From: Selenomonas sp.
Lineage (GTDB): Bacteria; Bacillota_C; Negativicutes; Selenomonadales; Selenomonadaceae
Length of the DNA stretch: 64,000 nucleotides
Assembly (NCBI RefSeq): GCF_024699275.1
Contig: NZ_JAILPX010000088.1
Location: forward strand, 29,969-93,968
Reading direction: 5' to 3'
Each line of letters starts with the position of its first letter. Within the stretch, counting starts at the first letter, position 1. A model generated the notes under the pieces. The model searched no databases and was not told where the DNA came from. It worked only from the letters and a program-made list of their open reading frames with translations. Positions 62,863 through 64,000 of this stretch are shown here, one piece after another. A program made the position numbers and the translations under genes.

Positions 62863-63906
62863 TTACTGAAAGCGAATTTCCTTCACCCATTTGTCCAAAA
62901 AATCATGCCGCTGTTTGTCGGTGAATTGCACCGGCTGGTCAAAGAGCAGCACATTCTTCCCCGCAAAGGATTTATAGGCCAACGTACCGGGATTGGTGGG
63001 CACAAAGTAGAATTCCTGCTTCTGCAAGGCTTGCTGCGCCTCGTCCGATAAGAGCCAGTTGGCAAATTCCTTGGCGGCTACCGCATCTGCAGGTTTTGCC
63101 TTAAACGCGATTCCCGTTCCCGTAATCATGGCTGCAGTGCCATCGGCAGGATAAACGATTTTTAAGGGATATCCCCCCTGCATATAGCGGATAACTTCAC
63201 TTTCCACAGCAATAGCCACATCCACTTCCCCCATGCCCGCCTGACGGACAGGATTAGACAGGTAGCGGGCATATTGCACCACCTTGGGATGAATCTGCCG
63301 CCAGATATCATAGGTAGCCACATCCCCGAACTGTGCCAGCATACTCATAAAGAGGTTTGCCGATGCATCAGCTGCCAAAAAATCCGTGACACCAATGCGC
63401 ACGTTAGGCTGCACCGCCAGTTCCTTCCAGGTATCCGGCACCTGAGACAAGGTCAACAGATAATCCCGATTCATGCAAAAGACAATCGGGTCATACCAGA
63501 CGCCCACCCAGTAGCCATCCCGCTGCCGGAAATTCTCGGGCACCTGGTCTCCGGCCTCCGAAAGATACGGCACCAAAAAGCCTGCCACAGCGGCCTTATC
63601 CAGAGTACCTTTATCCGCCAGCACCATGGATACAGCCCCCTGCTCTCCAGCTTCCGCCTGGTCCTGCAATCTTTTCAGCAGCTCTCCGGAAGATAAGGGC
63701 ACGAAGTTCACCCGTACGTTATGGGATGCTTCATAGGCATTCGTCAAAATCGATGCGTGCTCTGCAGGCAAAGTGGTATAAACCACAATCTCCCGCAAGG
63801 GCCGGGTCTTATCCTCATGCTTCGCCCCGGCAAAATATGCTGAACCTGCTACAACCAGAATAAACAACAAAAAAGCCGTCAGCAGCAGGGATGTATACCT
63901 TCTCAT
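62863..63906 (-). CDS. ABC transporter solute-binding protein, iron(III)-type family
   Basis: A 347-residue periplasmic-binding-type protein. It begins with a membrane anchor or uncleaved signal (SLLLTAFLLFILVVAGSAYFAGA) without a lipobox Cys. The fold follows extracellular family 1/AfuA-like proteins: IVVYTTLPAEHASILTNAYEASHNVRVNFV, GYWVGVWYDPIVFCMNRDYL, and ITGTGIAFKAKPADAVAAKEFANWLLSDEAQQAL. Such proteins bind Fe(III), phosphonates or similar ligands; the substrate is not decided. ATG 63906 is preferred to TTG 63909. No permease or ATPase gene lies downstream, where rimO follows. Confidence 0.8.
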   Translation of the reverse strand: MRRYTSLLLTAFLLFILVVAGSAYFAGAKHEDKTRPLREIVVYTTLPAEHASILTNAYEASHNVRVNFVPLSSGELLKRLQDQAEAGEQGAVSMVLADKGTLDKAAVAGFLVPYLSEAGDQVPENFRQRDGYWVGVWYDPIVFCMNRDYLLTLSQVPDTWKELAVQPNVRIGVTDFLAADASANLFMSMLAQFGDVATYDIWRQIHPKVVQYARYLSNPVRQAGMGEVDVAIAVESEVIRYMQGGYPLKIVYPADGTAAMITGTGIAFKAKPADAVAAKEFANWLLSDEAQQALQKQEFYFVPTNPGTLAYKSFAGKNVLLFDQPVQFTDKQRHDFLDKWVKEIRFQ

Positions 63907-63942
63907 CAAACGATACCTCGCTCACAACTTCAATCAGCTCCT

Positions 63943-63971
63943 ATTCTACCATAAGAAGCAGCCTGCCGCAA
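63943..63971 (-). promoter_or_regulatory. Promoter of the solute-binding protein gene
   Basis: Minus strand: TTGCGG (63966-63971), a 17-nt spacer, TAGAAT (63943-63948), about 40 nt before the start. The remaining bases to 64000 show no gene. Confidence 0.55.
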
Positions 63972-64000
63972 TATATTTTACGCTAAGTGCATTGCTCGGT

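Overview
The window looks like chromosome of an anaerobic, moderately GC-rich Firmicute, most likely a Negativicute close to Selenomonas or Mitsuokella. This is inferred from gene families and gene order; no rRNA is present to prove it. The pointers are Firmicutes-type housekeeping clusters (phoH-ybeY-era-recO; carD, PIN-TRAM, ispD, ispF, cysS, mrnC, thyX, rlmB, sigH; asp23-amaP, nusB, xseAB, ispA, dxs, tlyA, nadK, argR, recN), rqcH, desulfoferrodoxin, ThyX, and a group 4 [NiFe] hydrogenase operon. No phage, insertion sequence or CRISPR array is visible. Most genes lie on the minus strand in tightly packed operons with frequent ATGA overlaps and clear Shine-Dalgarno sequences, often before TTG or GTG starts.

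Layout. 1-1682: end of a type IV pilus-like (pseudopilin) operon with its own short prepilin peptidase. 1954-2496: GNAT acetyltransferase, followed by intergenic repeat A. 2810-7456: recO, DUF502, era, ybeY, phoH and a DUF2156 protein that appears to start at ATT. 7532-12381: orphan dhaM, purL and a YhcH-family gene. 12662-14460: Lrp regulator, aminotransferase and tRNA-Pro(CGG). 14553-20704: ilvN-ilvC-leuC-leuD-leuB-ilvB. 21073-24317: mutY and a soluble FIST-domain chemoreceptor, followed by intergenic repeat B. 25030-27524: modCBA with a structured leader. 27716-35199: sigH back to carD. 35357-43174: desulfoferrodoxin and hyfIGFECB. 43365-45125: rqcH. 45273-55944: recN back to asp23 and efp. 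56142-59608: VTT membrane protein, Tat-exported phosphoesterase and two secreted proteins of unknown function. 59742-63906: DEAD-box helicase, rimO and a solute-binding protein.

Function. The ilv/leu operon covers acetolactate synthase, ketol-acid reductoisomerase and the isopropylmalate steps of branched-chain amino acid synthesis (ilvD and leuA are not in the window). dxs, ispD, ispF and ispA represent the MEP isoprenoid route. The Hyf complex has the parts of a membrane-bound, ion-translocating, H2-evolving hydrogenase. ModABC would supply molybdate for molybdoenzymes.

The least ordinary material is non-coding. Two related intergenic fold-back elements (2575-2763 and 24412-25022) each sit about 20 nt from a 20-bp hairpin sharing an invariant core, and each lies between convergent genes. 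A candidate riboswitch-like leader precedes modA, and its promoter -35 box lies inside the upstream gene's terminator. Protein-level oddities include a pilin lacking Glu5, a HyfH-HyfI fusion that has lost one iron-sulfur cluster, and a HyfG that ends directly after its C-terminal metal-binding motif.
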